Assembly (NCBI GenBank): GCA_937877165.1
Contig: CALEFO010000194.1
Location: forward strand, 67,354 to 131,353
Length of the DNA stretch: 64,000 nucleotides
Origin: an uncultured Lachnospiraceae bacterium
GTDB lineage: Bacteria > Bacillota > Clostridia > Lachnospirales > Lachnospiraceae
Direction: 5' to 3'
Positions 7,064 through 14,629 of this stretch are shown here, piece after piece. The position numbers and the translations under genes are program-made. Position 1 is the first letter of the stretch. Each line of letters opens with the position of its first letter. Under the pieces are notes generated by a model. The model was not told the origin of the DNA. It worked only from the letters and a program-made list of their open reading frames with translations, and made no database searches.

Positions 7064-7434
7064 GATGCCTCGCCGTTCTTCTTGCGGAGTTCCCAGTCCA
7101 GCACCTCCGCTTCATCTTCTGAGGCGATCCGGAGCTTCTGGCAGGCATCGTATCCGATCTTGCAGTCGCCGTTCCCGCCCAGATCCTTATAGGGGACATA
7201 AAGATATTCCAGATTCCGCTTTTCCTTCAGCGTGATTGCTCCTCGCTTCACGAAGCGGTCTGTGAGATACAAGATCTTGTCATGTCCCAGACCGAGGATC
7301 ATCCTGCTCTCTGCCGTGGATCTTGCGGCCTTCTGGTCCTTCTGCTGCCAGTGCCGGTTTAATCCCAGCGTGAGCAGGCTGCAGAAGGTTCCGGACCCGA
7401 AGATTCCCAGTATTACCGTTATTACTGTGTTCAT
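7060..7434 (-). CDS. Membrane-anchored protein of the lysis cassette
   Basis: 124 residues with one N-terminal hydrophobic helix (1-24) and a soluble mixed-charge remainder (residues 35-124). First gene of the lysis block on the minus strand, divergent from BrnT. The topology suggests a holin-associated protein anchored in the membrane, but I do not recognise the family with certainty. Confidence 0.6.
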   Translation of the reverse strand: MNTVITVILGIFGSGTFCSLLTLGLNRHWQQKDQKAARSTAESRMILGLGHDKILYLTDRFVKRGAITLKEKRNLEYLYVPYKDLGGNGDCKIGYDACQKLRIASEDEAEVLDWELRKKNGEAS

Positions 7435-7464
7435 TTTTCTGATTGTCCTTTCTTGGCCACTCGC

Positions 7465-7500
7465 TTGACTGAATCTCGTTTATAATTACAATGTAATTAT
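7465..7500 (+). promoter_or_regulatory. brnTA promoter and probable BrnA operator
   Basis: -35 TTGACT (7465-7470), 16-nt spacer, -10 TACAAT (7487-7492). A perfect dyad, ATAATTAC-AAT-GTAATTAT (7482-7500), covers the -10 and runs into the BrnT start, where an autoregulating antitoxin such as BrnA would bind. Confidence 0.6.
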
Positions 7501-7783
7501 GAATATGCTTCGTTTTGAGTGGGATGAAAACAAAAACTCCATAAACAAAAAGAAACACGGAGTTTCCTTCGAAGAAGCTTCTTCCGTGTTCTATGATGAC
7601 AATGCTCTTGTCATAGATGACCCGGATCATTCTATTGAGGAAGATCGTTTCATTATTCTCGGAAACAGCAGCTCCGGAAAGCTCCTCATCGTCTGCCACT
7701 GCTACCGTGAATCTGATTCCGTCATTCGGATTATCTCCGCAAGAAAAGCAACTTCCACCGAATCCGAACAATACTGGAGGTGA
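7499..7783 (+). CDS. brnT: BrnT-family toxin
   Basis: 94 residues. Opening FEWDENKNSINKKKHGVSFE and the later RIISARKATSTE are hallmark BrnT features. BrnT is a RelE-fold ribonuclease that arrests translation and is neutralised by BrnA. ATG at 7499 or 7505 is possible; there is no strong ribosome-binding site, so the message may be nearly leaderless. Plus strand inside an otherwise minus-strand late region, so it is an independently transcribed accessory gene. Confidence 0.85.
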   Translation: MNMLRFEWDENKNSINKKKHGVSFEEASSVFYDDNALVIDDPDHSIEEDRFIILGNSSSGKLLIVCHCYRESDSVIRIISARKATSTESEQYWR

Positions 7784-7788
7784 TATGT

Positions 7789-8013
7789 ATGAGAAACGAA
7801 TATGATTTCACGAATGCCCGGAAGAATCCTTATACCAAGAATCTCAAAAAGCAAATTACCATAAATATCAATGCTGATACGATTGATTATTTCAAACATC
7901 AGTCAGAAGAATCCGGCATTCCTTATCAGACACTGATCAACCTGTATCTGACTGATTGTGCCCAGCAGAAGCGTGAACTTCACATTGAATGGAAGAAAAC
8001 AGCCACGGTATAG
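7789..8013 (+). CDS. brnA: BrnA-family antitoxin
   Basis: 74 residues from MRNEYDF. N-terminal DFTNARKNPYTK and a ribbon-helix-helix-like core (KQITININADTIDYFKHQSE, then GIPYQTLINLYL) fit BrnA, which binds BrnT and represses the operon. ATG at 7789 is preceded by GGAGGTGATAT; the start lies 5 bp after the BrnT stop. The end faces the minus-strand gene at 8027, with a small hairpin between. Confidence 0.83.
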   Translation: MRNEYDFTNARKNPYTKNLKKQITININADTIDYFKHQSEESGIPYQTLINLYLTDCAQQKRELHIEWKKTATV

Positions 8014-8026
8014 TCCGCGGCTGCTT

Positions 8027-8182
8027 TCATTTCTCCTCGTCTGTCACACCCATCAGCTGATTCCATGTCAGTGCCGGATAATCCGTTGTTTTCCGATACC
8101 CGGCAAGAAGCGTTTTGACTTTCTTAAAGATATCCGTGGCCAGCGCCTTATGTCCGGAGCTGTCCAATACTTCCTTTGCCAT
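8027..8182 (-). CDS. Small tail-region protein with TWNQLMGVT end
   Basis: 51 residues from MAKEVLDSSG. It ends LTWNQLMGVTDEEK, almost the same as the end of the baseplate-region protein at 12764-13189 (TWNRLMGVTETEE). Otherwise helical and charged. Last gene of the tail operon before the BrnTA cassette. Function unknown; the shared tail suggests a common partner in the baseplate or fibre. Confidence 0.6.
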   Translation of the reverse strand: MAKEVLDSSGHKALATDIFKKVKTLLAGYRKTTDYPALTWNQLMGVTDEEK

Positions 8183-8192
8183 GTCCGCCTCC

Positions 8193-8942
8193 TTAGCCGA
8201 AGACTGCGGTATAGGCATCGTCCACGGCAGTCTGGATCTCCGTATTGGTCATTGTCTTCATGTCGGATGTCTTTACATACCCGCTGAGGTCAATGTCTGT
8301 ATTGCCGATCTTCTCCCACTTCTTTTCTGCATTCAGCCAGATATACTCATCAAAGCTGTCATTCGCATCAGAATGTGTGTGCGCCACATACCGGATATGC
8401 AGCATTGTGTCCGGATTGGACGGCGCCGCAGTGGGAACCGCCGAGGATACGATAATATCCACTCCCGCCTTTCCTGCCATCGCATTGTTGATTGCCGTCT
8501 TCACCTCATCCGCCGTCTGGAACTTACTATCATTTGTAAGTCCGGACACCTTTGTTGGAATGGTGATGCTGACCTTCCTGCCAGAATCCGGAACCAGATC
8601 CGTTCCGTTGACTGTCACCCCGACAATTACATTCTTCTCCGCTCCGGACAGTTTCCCGATTGCCGTAGCATTGTCTCCGATCTGCTTATACTTCGCTGCA
8701 GTCAGAAGGCCATCCGCCGTTTCCGTCGCTGCTCCATATTTCGTATCATTGTCCGGAATCGTGATTTCCATCGGATCACCCACGGACGGGGTTAAAATCA
8801 GCTTATGCTTATCCTTGGAATCTTGCGACAGTACATAGGTTGTATTGTCATTCAGGGTGCTCCCCTTCAGTTTCTGGAAAAGGTAATTGACCAGATAAAT
8901 CAGCTGGTCATAATCAATTCTCTTGTATTCCTGCTCCGCCAT
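8193..8942 (-). CDS. Tail fibre-like accessory protein
   Basis: 249 residues. The N-terminal helical part (YDQLIYLVNYLFQKLKG) is followed by a long beta-rich, Thr/Ser/Asp-rich body with repeats such as NGTDLVPDSGRKVSITIP, and the end TNTEIQTAVDDAYTAVFG. The ATG at 8942 was chosen because GGAGG lies 9 nt before it; an ATG 6 bp upstream overlaps the previous stop. Composition and position point to a virion surface or fibre-tip component. Confidence 0.65.
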   Translation of the reverse strand: MAEQEYKRIDYDQLIYLVNYLFQKLKGSTLNDNTTYVLSQDSKDKHKLILTPSVGDPMEITIPDNDTKYGAATETADGLLTAAKYKQIGDNATAIGKLSGAEKNVIVGVTVNGTDLVPDSGRKVSITIPTKVSGLTNDSKFQTADEVKTAINNAMAGKAGVDIIVSSAVPTAAPSNPDTMLHIRYVAHTHSDANDSFDEYIWLNAEKKWEKIGNTDIDLSGYVKTSDMKTMTNTEIQTAVDDAYTAVFG

Positions 8943-8944
8943 TG

Positions 8945-9274
8945 TCATTCACCTCCGAAAATCTCTTTAAACTGTTTGTCCACAAGTTCCTTGATTTCTG
9001 AATTTGTAATCGTTTTTTCGCCATAATCTTCCAGTGTTTTCTCACCTTTGATTACAACACCATTGAGCTTCGGGATATTCCGCAGCTCTTCATAGTCCTT
9101 CGTGCCGCCTTCCAGATAGGCCTCTGTCGTTCCATTTACATCCGTAACCTTGAGTTTCGCGCCGCCTTCTACCTGCTCTACCGTGGCTTTCGGCGAAATT
9201 GCGTCTGTAATGGTTTCCTGTACCTCTTCTACCGGAATGATGGCTTCACTTCCGAAAAAGTCTCCCTCATTCAT
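8945..9274 (-). CDS. Tail accessory protein
   Basis: 109 residues from MNEGDFFGSE. Acidic, with a beta-rich middle (KLKVTDVNGTTEAYLEGG) and a C-terminus TNSEIKELVDKQFKEIFGGE closely similar to the end of the next protein (8193-8942). AGGAGGTGA precedes the ATG at 9274, which also overlaps the upstream stop (ATGA). Probably structural; no named family. Confidence 0.6.
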   Translation of the reverse strand: MNEGDFFGSEAIIPVEEVQETITDAISPKATVEQVEGGAKLKVTDVNGTTEAYLEGGTKDYEELRNIPKLNGVVIKGEKTLEDYGEKTITNSEIKELVDKQFKEIFGGE

Positions 9275-9588
9275 GGTGAAATCACCTCCTCCGTCAGACT
9301 TCTCGCTACATACCGTTTTACAACCGGTGTTTTCCAAGCCCGACCGTCATCCGTCAGGCCGTGCAGCTGGATTTCCATCCATCCCGGAGAAAAGAGCCCC
9401 GATTCCTTCTGATCCAGATCAATAATGATCAGCATGGATTCCGGTTTGATCTTCACATCCTCCATCCGTTTCTGAAGCAGTGTGCTTCCCTGCCGCAGAT
9501 CCGCGCGCATGTTCACGGTATGTGTAAGCCATGACCGGTATGCCTGATTCAGCCGGAGAATGATCTTCGGCGTTGTGTATGGAATCAT
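9271..9588 (-). CDS. Hypothetical tail-region protein
   Basis: 105 residues, no membrane segment, alternating strands (SMLIIIDLDQKESGLFSPGW). It stops one base before the start of the gene at 9274 in an ATGA overlap and follows 9589-9858 directly. Probably part of the fibre or baseplate accessory cluster. Confidence 0.55.
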   Translation of the reverse strand: MIPYTTPKIILRLNQAYRSWLTHTVNMRADLRQGSTLLQKRMEDVKIKPESMLIIIDLDQKESGLFSPGWMEIQLHGLTDDGRAWKTPVVKRYVARSLTEEVISP

Positions 9589-9858
9589 TTAGTCCTCTTT
9601 TCTCTCCAAACGGAAATAGCAGTGTTCCGGATCTTCCGGAAGAAACATGACCGCAGCAAGCCGCATATGGTCATACTCTCCTGACACGCCGCCATTCGTC
9701 CGGATCACAATGTGCACCAGATTCTCATCTGCGAACTTCTTTACTGCCGCCAGTGCTTTCGCCTGCGGAAGCTTCAGCCCCAGCCGCGACATTGATGACT
9801 GCGGAAGAAGCTCATATTTCGTTCCGTCCAAAAGTGAAATTGTATCTGTCGTTTCCAT
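9589..9858 (-). CDS. Hypothetical tail-region protein
   Basis: 89 residues from METTDTISLL. GGAGG lies directly upstream of the ATG at 9858, which was preferred to an ATG 12 bp further up. The middle (MSRLGLKLPQAKALAAVKKF) looks helical, the end strand-rich. It is separated from the HicB-like gene by a terminator and so begins a new transcript or needs read-through. Confidence 0.55.
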   Translation of the reverse strand: METTDTISLLDGTKYELLPQSSMSRLGLKLPQAKALAAVKKFADENLVHIVIRTNGGVSGEYDHMRLAAVMFLPEDPEHCYFRLERKED

Positions 9859-9914
9859 TGTTACCTCCATAAATCACAGTGGCACTTTTCTGCTGTAGTT
9901 TTGTGCATAAGAAA

Positions 9915-9950
9915 AGAGAGCGTTCCGGTTTTTCCCCATCTACGCTCTCT
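9915..9950 (-). terminator. Terminator after HicB-like gene
   Basis: Nine-bp arms AGAGAGCGT and ACGCTCTCT with an 18-nt loop, followed on the minus strand by TTTTCTT. It ends transcription from 10009-10227. Confidence 0.55.
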
Positions 9951-10008
9951 ACTCTGATTTTCAATTTTTTTCATGTGTTACTGGATCTGCCGCTTGGAAT
10001 AACCTGCG

Positions 10009-10227
10009 TCATTTCTGTCCCGAATCGTCTTTCAAATCATCCGGCTCATGTATTTTGATACCCTCTTCTATTGCTGCCTCTATCCACTCTTTTTTCGCGT
10101 CTTCCGCATTGGAAAGCGCTGTCTCCATAGTCTCTCCGCACGTAATGCATCCCAGAAGATCCGGAAACGACACAACATAACCGCCTTCTTCACGATCCTC
10201 CATGATTTCCGGCCTCACTTTCCACAA
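10009..10227 (-). CDS. HicB-like antitoxin, possibly 5'-truncated, beside fibre switch
   Basis: 72 residues with the HicB signature GGYVVSFPDLLGCITCGET and a helical follow-on (ALSNAEDAKKEWIEAAIEEG). The usual N-terminal strand is abnormal (VRPEIMED) and only TTG or GTG starts are available immediately after two stops, so the 5' end may have been lost to rearrangement at the neighbouring inversion site (10251-10274). No HicA lies beside it. The intact HicAB pair is at 31864-32488. Confidence 0.6.
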   Translation of the reverse strand: MWKVRPEIMEDREEGGYVVSFPDLLGCITCGETMETALSNAEDAKKEWIEAAIEEGIKIHEPDDLKDDSGQK

Positions 10228-10250
10228 CTATTATAAGGGATGTATCAGCA

Positions 10251-10274
10251 TTCGTATAAGTCGGGATATACGAA
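10251..10274 (+). repeat. Fibre inversion site B
   Basis: 24-bp dyad beginning TTCGTATAAGTCGGG and ending ATATACGAA; outer arms TTCGTATA / TATACGAA are perfectly inverted. Plus orientation, at the 5' edge of cassette 2. It shares its core GTCGGG and both arms with sites C and A. Confidence 0.7.
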
Positions 10275-10590
10275 TGGGAAAGAAAGCGTTGGATTTGCGT
10301 CAAAAATATACAAAGTCACGCCACCAATATATGCAACTCAAGTTGCAATAGATGTATCCGATCTTCCGAACTGCGATAGATATGTCATGTATGAATCTAT
10401 CTCTTGTGAAATGCTCTCTGGTCTGCAATTTAACAACTGGAACACGTCAATGGATCGTGGTGCAGATATAAGGTTCTCCTATAACAGCTCTACCAGACAG
10501 GTCATCGTCAAACTGAGTGGGTATCTGCTGTTCACATATGGCACTGACAAGCGGGAGCTGAGCTTTCGGATACACTATTTTACGTTCTGA
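10251..10590 (+). pseudogene. Silent tail-fibre C-terminal cassette 2
   Basis: From the site the reading frame gives SYKSGYTNGKESVGFASK and continues to a stop at 10588-10590, about 112 residues with no start signal of its own. The first residues match those of the expressed fibre end after site A (SYKSGYANKK) and are in the same frame relative to the 24-bp site. The remainder is unrelated in sequence but similar in length and beta-rich composition. An alternative fibre tip, expressible after inversion. Confidence 0.7.
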
Positions 10591-10604
10591 TCGAACTGAC
10601 ACCC

Positions 10605-10628
10605 TTCGATAACGTCGGGTTATGCGAA
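10605..10628 (+). repeat. Fibre inversion site C
   Basis: Begins TTCGATAACGTCGGG and ends TTATGCGAA. Plus orientation, at the edge of cassette 3. The right 13 bp are identical to site A. Confidence 0.7.
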
Positions 10629-10929
10629 TGGTAGAAAGTACATTGTGGAGTCATTCAGCGTTTCTGGCTCAAGCAACAATATCGCGACGTATGATTTTGG
10701 AAAATATTTCAGCACATATGAAGAATTTTTGAAGCATGCAATTGTTGCCGTAGCCGGATTTCGCCTTAACGGTGGAACCGACAGCGGGTCTGGCTATTAT
10801 GTTTATGATGGTAAGGAACATACGTCGTTGTGCGGTCGAGTGAGGAATAGCGGCACTTCTATTACTGTTTCGCATTATCAGAACGGGGCTGTTGCCAATA
10901 TCTGCAATTACGTTCTCATTTTCCAGTAA
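10605..10929 (+). pseudogene. Silent tail-fibre C-terminal cassette 3
   Basis: In the frame set by the site this reads SGYANGRKYIVESFSVSG and runs to a stop at 10927-10929, about 107 residues. No promoter or ribosome-binding site is visible. It ends tail-to-tail with the expressed fibre gene, 10 bp from its stop. A third alternative fibre tip. Confidence 0.7.
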
Positions 10930-10939
10930 TGCAACGATA

Positions 10940-11941
10940 TTACGCTGCGTAGTAGCAATAGAACGTTCCGGTAACGGAACCGGCGCCACCAGACTCACCG
11001 ATTGCGTTATTGCACTGAAGATTCTTGACAGTCAGAATTCCATTTGAACTGTTGTATGACATCGAGCAGGTTACTGAACTGTTTGCCTCTGTACCTTTGT
11101 AATACGTCTCTGGATTGCCCCAATGGTTATCCGTTCGCGAAACCCGTGAGGGTACAAAAGCAAAGTTTTCAATTGTGAAACTCTGGAATCCTGGAATAGA
11201 TGCAGCTGAGTATGTACCGCTTCCGCCGGTTCCGATGGCAACTCTGTGTAGCTTTTTGTTCGCATAACCCGACTTATACGAAGCGCTCTCCGTGTTCACC
11301 CGGCCGTCCGCGTCGCTCACGCCCGCATTGTATGCCCCTGCGCCGGAAACATATCCCCCACCGCTATGATACCCTGCAGGAATCGCAACATTACCGTTTC
11401 CCGTTGTCTCTCCGGTCCATGCGCCGTTGTTCGGCATTGTGCCGGTCACATTCTCCTGTTCCGCGGACGAGAAGGTTTTCCCACTCAGGACGTCCGCTGC
11501 TGCCGCATTCCCGGTGGGATTTCTAAAAGGGGTTACAGTTCCACCCTGAGAGGTCTTGAATCCCCATTTTCCATCTGCATCTGTCCCGAAATACAGCCCA
11601 TTCAGCTGATCGGAATGCTTTTTGCCGATCCTGGCATCCAGAACATAGCCTTCTGCATTCGTCGTCTCGTTGTTGGCGATTGCCGCAAATGCGGCAGACT
11701 TCATATCCGTGAACCACTTTGCAATCTTTCCCATGAGCGTTCCCAGCGTTTCGGTGCTGGCCACATTGGTCCTCTCCGCTGCCGCTGCGAACGTCACCGT
11801 GTTCTTGCTGGCATCTCCGGCTGCAGTCTGCATGGTCTGCAACTCCTTGTCGATGGCCTTGAAATTGTCGTTGAAGTCCTCCACATTGACCGGATCCTTT
11901 CCTTCCGGCAGCTTCATCCGCAGTAAATCCGTCAGTTTCAT
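10940..11941 (-). CDS. Tail fibre with switchable C-terminus
   Basis: 333 residues from MKLTDLLRMKLPEG, with AAGGTGGAAGGA before the ATG. N-terminal baseplate-attachment helix (DNFKAIDKELQTMQ), a middle fibre region with Gly/Asn/Ala repeats (GNAAAADVLSGKTFSS; GYHSGGGYVSGAGAYNAG), then, after inversion site A (11259-11282), a 113-residue variable tip ending SVTGTFYCYYAA. The conserved part belongs to this gene and the tip to a set of three cassettes. It lies directly after the XkdU-like baseplate gene, the usual place for the receptor-binding fibre. Confidence 0.8.
   Translation of the reverse strand: MKLTDLLRMKLPEGKDPVNVEDFNDNFKAIDKELQTMQTAAGDASKNTVTFAAAAERTNVASTETLGTLMGKIAKWFTDMKSAAFAAIANNETTNAEGYVLDARIGKKHSDQLNGLYFGTDADGKWGFKTSQGGTVTPFRNPTGNAAAADVLSGKTFSSAEQENVTGTMPNNGAWTGETTGNGNVAIPAGYHSGGGYVSGAGAYNAGVSDADGRVNTESASYKSGYANKKLHRVAIGTGGSGTYSAASIPGFQSFTIENFAFVPSRVSRTDNHWGNPETYYKGTEANSSVTCSMSYNSSNGILTVKNLQCNNAIGESGGAGSVTGTFYCYYAA
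11259..11282 (-). repeat. Fibre inversion site A (inside expressed fibre gene)
   Basis: On the minus strand it begins TTCGTATAAGTCGGG and ends TTATGCGAA, encoding SYKSGYAN in the fibre. It is inverted relative to sites B and C, so recombination would invert 10.26-11.27 kb or 10.62-11.27 kb and swap fibre tips. Confidence 0.7.
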
Positions 11942-12037
11942 TCCTTCCACCTTTCTGCCGCATTCGCGGCGCTGTGCAAAGAAAACGCTGTGCAGAAGGT
12001 TCTCCCCTCGCATAGCGTTTTCTCACAATACCCTGAT

Positions 12038-12760
12038 TCAGTTCTTTGCTTCCTTGATCTGCGTTACTGTATTCCAACTGTTCTGCTTCAGACTGCGCCA
12101 GCTCGGCTGAACAGCTGCCAGAGAATCCCAGGACACATACGGAATCTTCTGATTGATCCGAAGGCCATCCCATGTGTATGCGGTCAGATCATTCCAGATC
12201 TTTCCTGCCAGTTCATCCCAGATCACATACCGATACGTGATTTCATAAGCAAGATGCGCCGGTTTCAGCTCATCCAGGAGCCTGCGGAACAGCTTGATAT
12301 GATTGGGAATTCCATATCCTCCGACAAAAATCACCGTGAACTTATATTCTGCCGCAGTCTCTTCCACCATCGCCTCTGTTCCGGTGACGCTCTGCGCAAT
12401 CTGGGCGATTCTTGCCGGTGTCAGCATCTCTGTGCCGGACAGCCTGGCCATGATCAGCGCACGTCTGGCTTCATCCGTTGCTTCCTCGCTGATTTCCAGC
12501 GCCAGCAGCTTCTCCCAGTGTTCCAGATCCCACGTTGCAAGGCTTGGGATTCCCTGCTCCATCAGGCTGTCCATCAGTGCATGCGCACGTCCGATTTCAT
12601 AGCCCTGTGCCTCATAAATGGCCGCCATCTCTTCGAACTCCGGAAGATACGGCGGCACATACTTCGTCAGATCCACAAATCGAACGGGCAGTTCGAAAGC
12701 CTTCTTTTCAGCCTCGTCCTGCCCGTACATCTTTTCACCATAGAGGATTTCGCCCTGCAT
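12038..12760 (-). CDS. XkdU/YmfQ-like baseplate protein
   Basis: 240 residues. Helical core FEEMAAIYEAQGYEIGRAHA and the later LEHWEKLLALEISEEATDEA match the DUF2313 (YmfQ/XkdU) family that joins the baseplate wedge to fibres in Mu-like and PBSX-like phages. Its C-terminal 60 residues carry four WxxL-like units (TWDGL, SWDSL, SWRSL, SWNTV). Between the DUF-like gene at 12764 and the fibre gene. Confidence 0.78.
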   Translation of the reverse strand: MQGEILYGEKMYGQDEAEKKAFELPVRFVDLTKYVPPYLPEFEEMAAIYEAQGYEIGRAHALMDSLMEQGIPSLATWDLEHWEKLLALEISEEATDEARRALIMARLSGTEMLTPARIAQIAQSVTGTEAMVEETAAEYKFTVIFVGGYGIPNHIKLFRRLLDELKPAHLAYEITYRYVIWDELAGKIWNDLTAYTWDGLRINQKIPYVSWDSLAAVQPSWRSLKQNSWNTVTQIKEAKN

Positions 12761-12763
12761 CTG

Positions 12764-13189
12764 CTACTCCTCCGTTTCCGTCACTCCCATGAGCCGGTTC
12801 CATGTAAACGCTGTCGGATCTCCCTTGATCTCCACGTTGATGGCATTGATCTCCTTTTCGACCTTCACCAGCTCATTCTGCACATCATTGATGTCATCCG
12901 CCTCCACCTCATCGCCCTGGTACTCATAGCTGATGTAGATATAAGGCTCCGAAGATTCCACATGGATCTGCCTCGCCCATGGTCTGCCGGGCGGCGCAGC
13001 TGCCGTAAATGGCAGTTCTGTTCCAGACTGCTTCGGCCCTGTGCAGACGGTCAGCGTATCATCATCCACATTGTCATGAATCAGCTCGCCCTCATACACA
13101 CCGCCTTCCGGCATTTCTACCGTTTCCTCAATGATGTAGGCGCTTCCCTGCGTTTTATTCTTTTTCTCAATGAACTTTCTGACTTCCAT
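12764..13189 (-). CDS. Baseplate-region hypothetical protein
   Basis: 141 residues: beta-rich N-terminus, then a helical heptad-like stretch (VEADDINDVQNELVKVEKEI), then the end TWNRLMGVTETEE, nearly shared with the protein at 8027-8182. Its last base is shared with the XkdT-like gene upstream and it lies 3 bp before the XkdU-like gene. Probably structural. Confidence 0.6.
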   Translation of the reverse strand: MEVRKFIEKKNKTQGSAYIIEETVEMPEGGVYEGELIHDNVDDDTLTVCTGPKQSGTELPFTAAAPPGRPWARQIHVESSEPYIYISYEYQGDEVEADDINDVQNELVKVEKEINAINVEIKGDPTAFTWNRLMGVTETEE

Positions 13190-14226
13190 CAGGTCACCAC
13201 CTCCAGCGTCACGGTCCCGGCAACCGCAATCTGTTCCTCTGTAAGCTCCACGTTCTCAGCCTTTCCGTTCAGCTTCAGCTCCGAATAATCCGTAACGCCT
13301 TCTGTCTCCAGCAGAATCTTTCCAATCATGGAGAGATTGACGCTTCCGGCCTCATAGGCGTTTGCTGCCAGATAGCGTATGAGTGCCAACTGGAACTTAC
13401 TGCTGACGCTCGCGCTGTTCTCGCCTTTTCCGATCGAAATCTTCGCTGTGACATTAACCGGAAGCTCTGCCGCTGATGCAACGGTCACGGCTGCACCAAC
13501 CGGCCGGACAGAATCAATATATTCCTGCGTCTCCCGGACCAGCTCTGCGGATGCCGCCTTCTTTTCCGTGCTGGCAATCACAACCTTGACCGTGCCCGGC
13601 CCGCTGGCCAGCGGATAAATCTTTGCTGCTCCGACTCCGGTCACAGACATCGCCCAGTTATAATAATCCTGTGCATTTCCACTTGCCGCAGGCTTGCGCA
13701 GCAGCTCCAGATATCTGGTCCGGAACGCCTCGGTATCTTCCTCATCTGTTCCGGCGTCCAGCAGCTCCGTAAGGGTCGCGGACCTTAATCCGTTGATATA
13801 TTCCATCGGGATCAGGTATCCTGCCAGTGCGTTTCCTGCTGCCCCAGCAGTCTCACATTCCAGCTCATAGACACCCGGTGAAAGCTTTGCCGTTACCGCC
13901 AGATTCATTTCATCATTGTTGAACCGCTCACCGATCGGAATATTCAGCTGCTCCGGAACGAACACCGCCTTCCATCTCGCCGGCGTTGCCTCCTTCGGCG
14001 TGATTCCACGCTCTGCCGCTCTTTTGACCAGATATTCTCTGGATGCCGTATCGGCAAACATTTCCTTCTCCAGCGTCTCCATGTCCATATACAGGAGCTG
14101 GTGCTCAATCGCGGTCGGGGCCAGCGCATCATGAATCACGGATCCTTCCCGCTTGTCGAATTTCGCAGGCACCTTATCCATCATTCTCTGCAAAATACCG
14201 GAGAAAGACGTATCAAACAGTGACAT
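13189..14226 (-). CDS. xkdT: Baseplate J-like protein (XkdT/gp47)
   Basis: 345 residues from MSLFDTSFSGIL. Contains KREGSVIHDALAPTAIEHQ near the N-terminus and RYLELLRKPAASGNAQDYYNWA in the middle, diagnostic of the baseplate J/gp47/XkdT family that builds the baseplate wedge of contractile tails. The start at 14226 was chosen over upstream codons because it begins the conserved region and overlaps the previous stop by 14 bp. Confidence 0.9.
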   Translation of the reverse strand: MSLFDTSFSGILQRMMDKVPAKFDKREGSVIHDALAPTAIEHQLLYMDMETLEKEMFADTASREYLVKRAAERGITPKEATPARWKAVFVPEQLNIPIGERFNNDEMNLAVTAKLSPGVYELECETAGAAGNALAGYLIPMEYINGLRSATLTELLDAGTDEEDTEAFRTRYLELLRKPAASGNAQDYYNWAMSVTGVGAAKIYPLASGPGTVKVVIASTEKKAASAELVRETQEYIDSVRPVGAAVTVASAAELPVNVTAKISIGKGENSASVSSKFQLALIRYLAANAYEAGSVNLSMIGKILLETEGVTDYSELKLNGKAENVELTEEQIAVAGTVTLEVVT

Positions 14227-14629
14227 TCTCAAACTCCTTTCCGATTTCGGCATCGCCGAAGATCGTATGCGCCACGAACTGCACATAAATGGCATTTTTC
14301 CGCGGATATGAAAAAGAAAAGCTGTCCAGTGAAGCAATTCTGTCATCCGCTGACAGCGCCTCGCGGATTCTTCTCTCCAGCTCCGGGCAGATATAGGTCA
14401 TGTTCTTTCCGTACAGGTCTTTCAATTCGATCCCATAGTTCCAGGAATAAATCGGATATTCATACCTCTCCGTATTCAGGACCTTCCATATGGCCTGCAG
14501 CATAGCCTCCTGCCCGTCTGTCGTCCCGATGATTCTCTGATTCTCCGGCAGCATATGATATGTAAAAGACGGATCCGTTTCAAAATCCAGTTCCTGAAGA
14601 GCCTTATGATCATTCGTTTCCGGTATCAC
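14213..14629 (-). CDS. xkdS: XkdS-like (DUF2634/gp25) baseplate protein
   Basis: 138 residues from GTG at 14629, chosen because AGGGAGG lies 7 nt upstream; an in-frame TTG at 14653 lacks this. The run IYSWNYGIELKDLYGK and the end FGDAEIGKEFENVTV match XkdS/DUF2634, a gp25-like protein that initiates sheath assembly at the baseplate. Overlaps its neighbours on both sides (14610-14629 and 14213-14226). Confidence 0.85.
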   Translation of the reverse strand: MIPETNDHKALQELDFETDPSFTYHMLPENQRIIGTTDGQEAMLQAIWKVLNTERYEYPIYSWNYGIELKDLYGKNMTYICPELERRIREALSADDRIASLDSFSFSYPRKNAIYVQFVAHTIFGDAEIGKEFENVTV

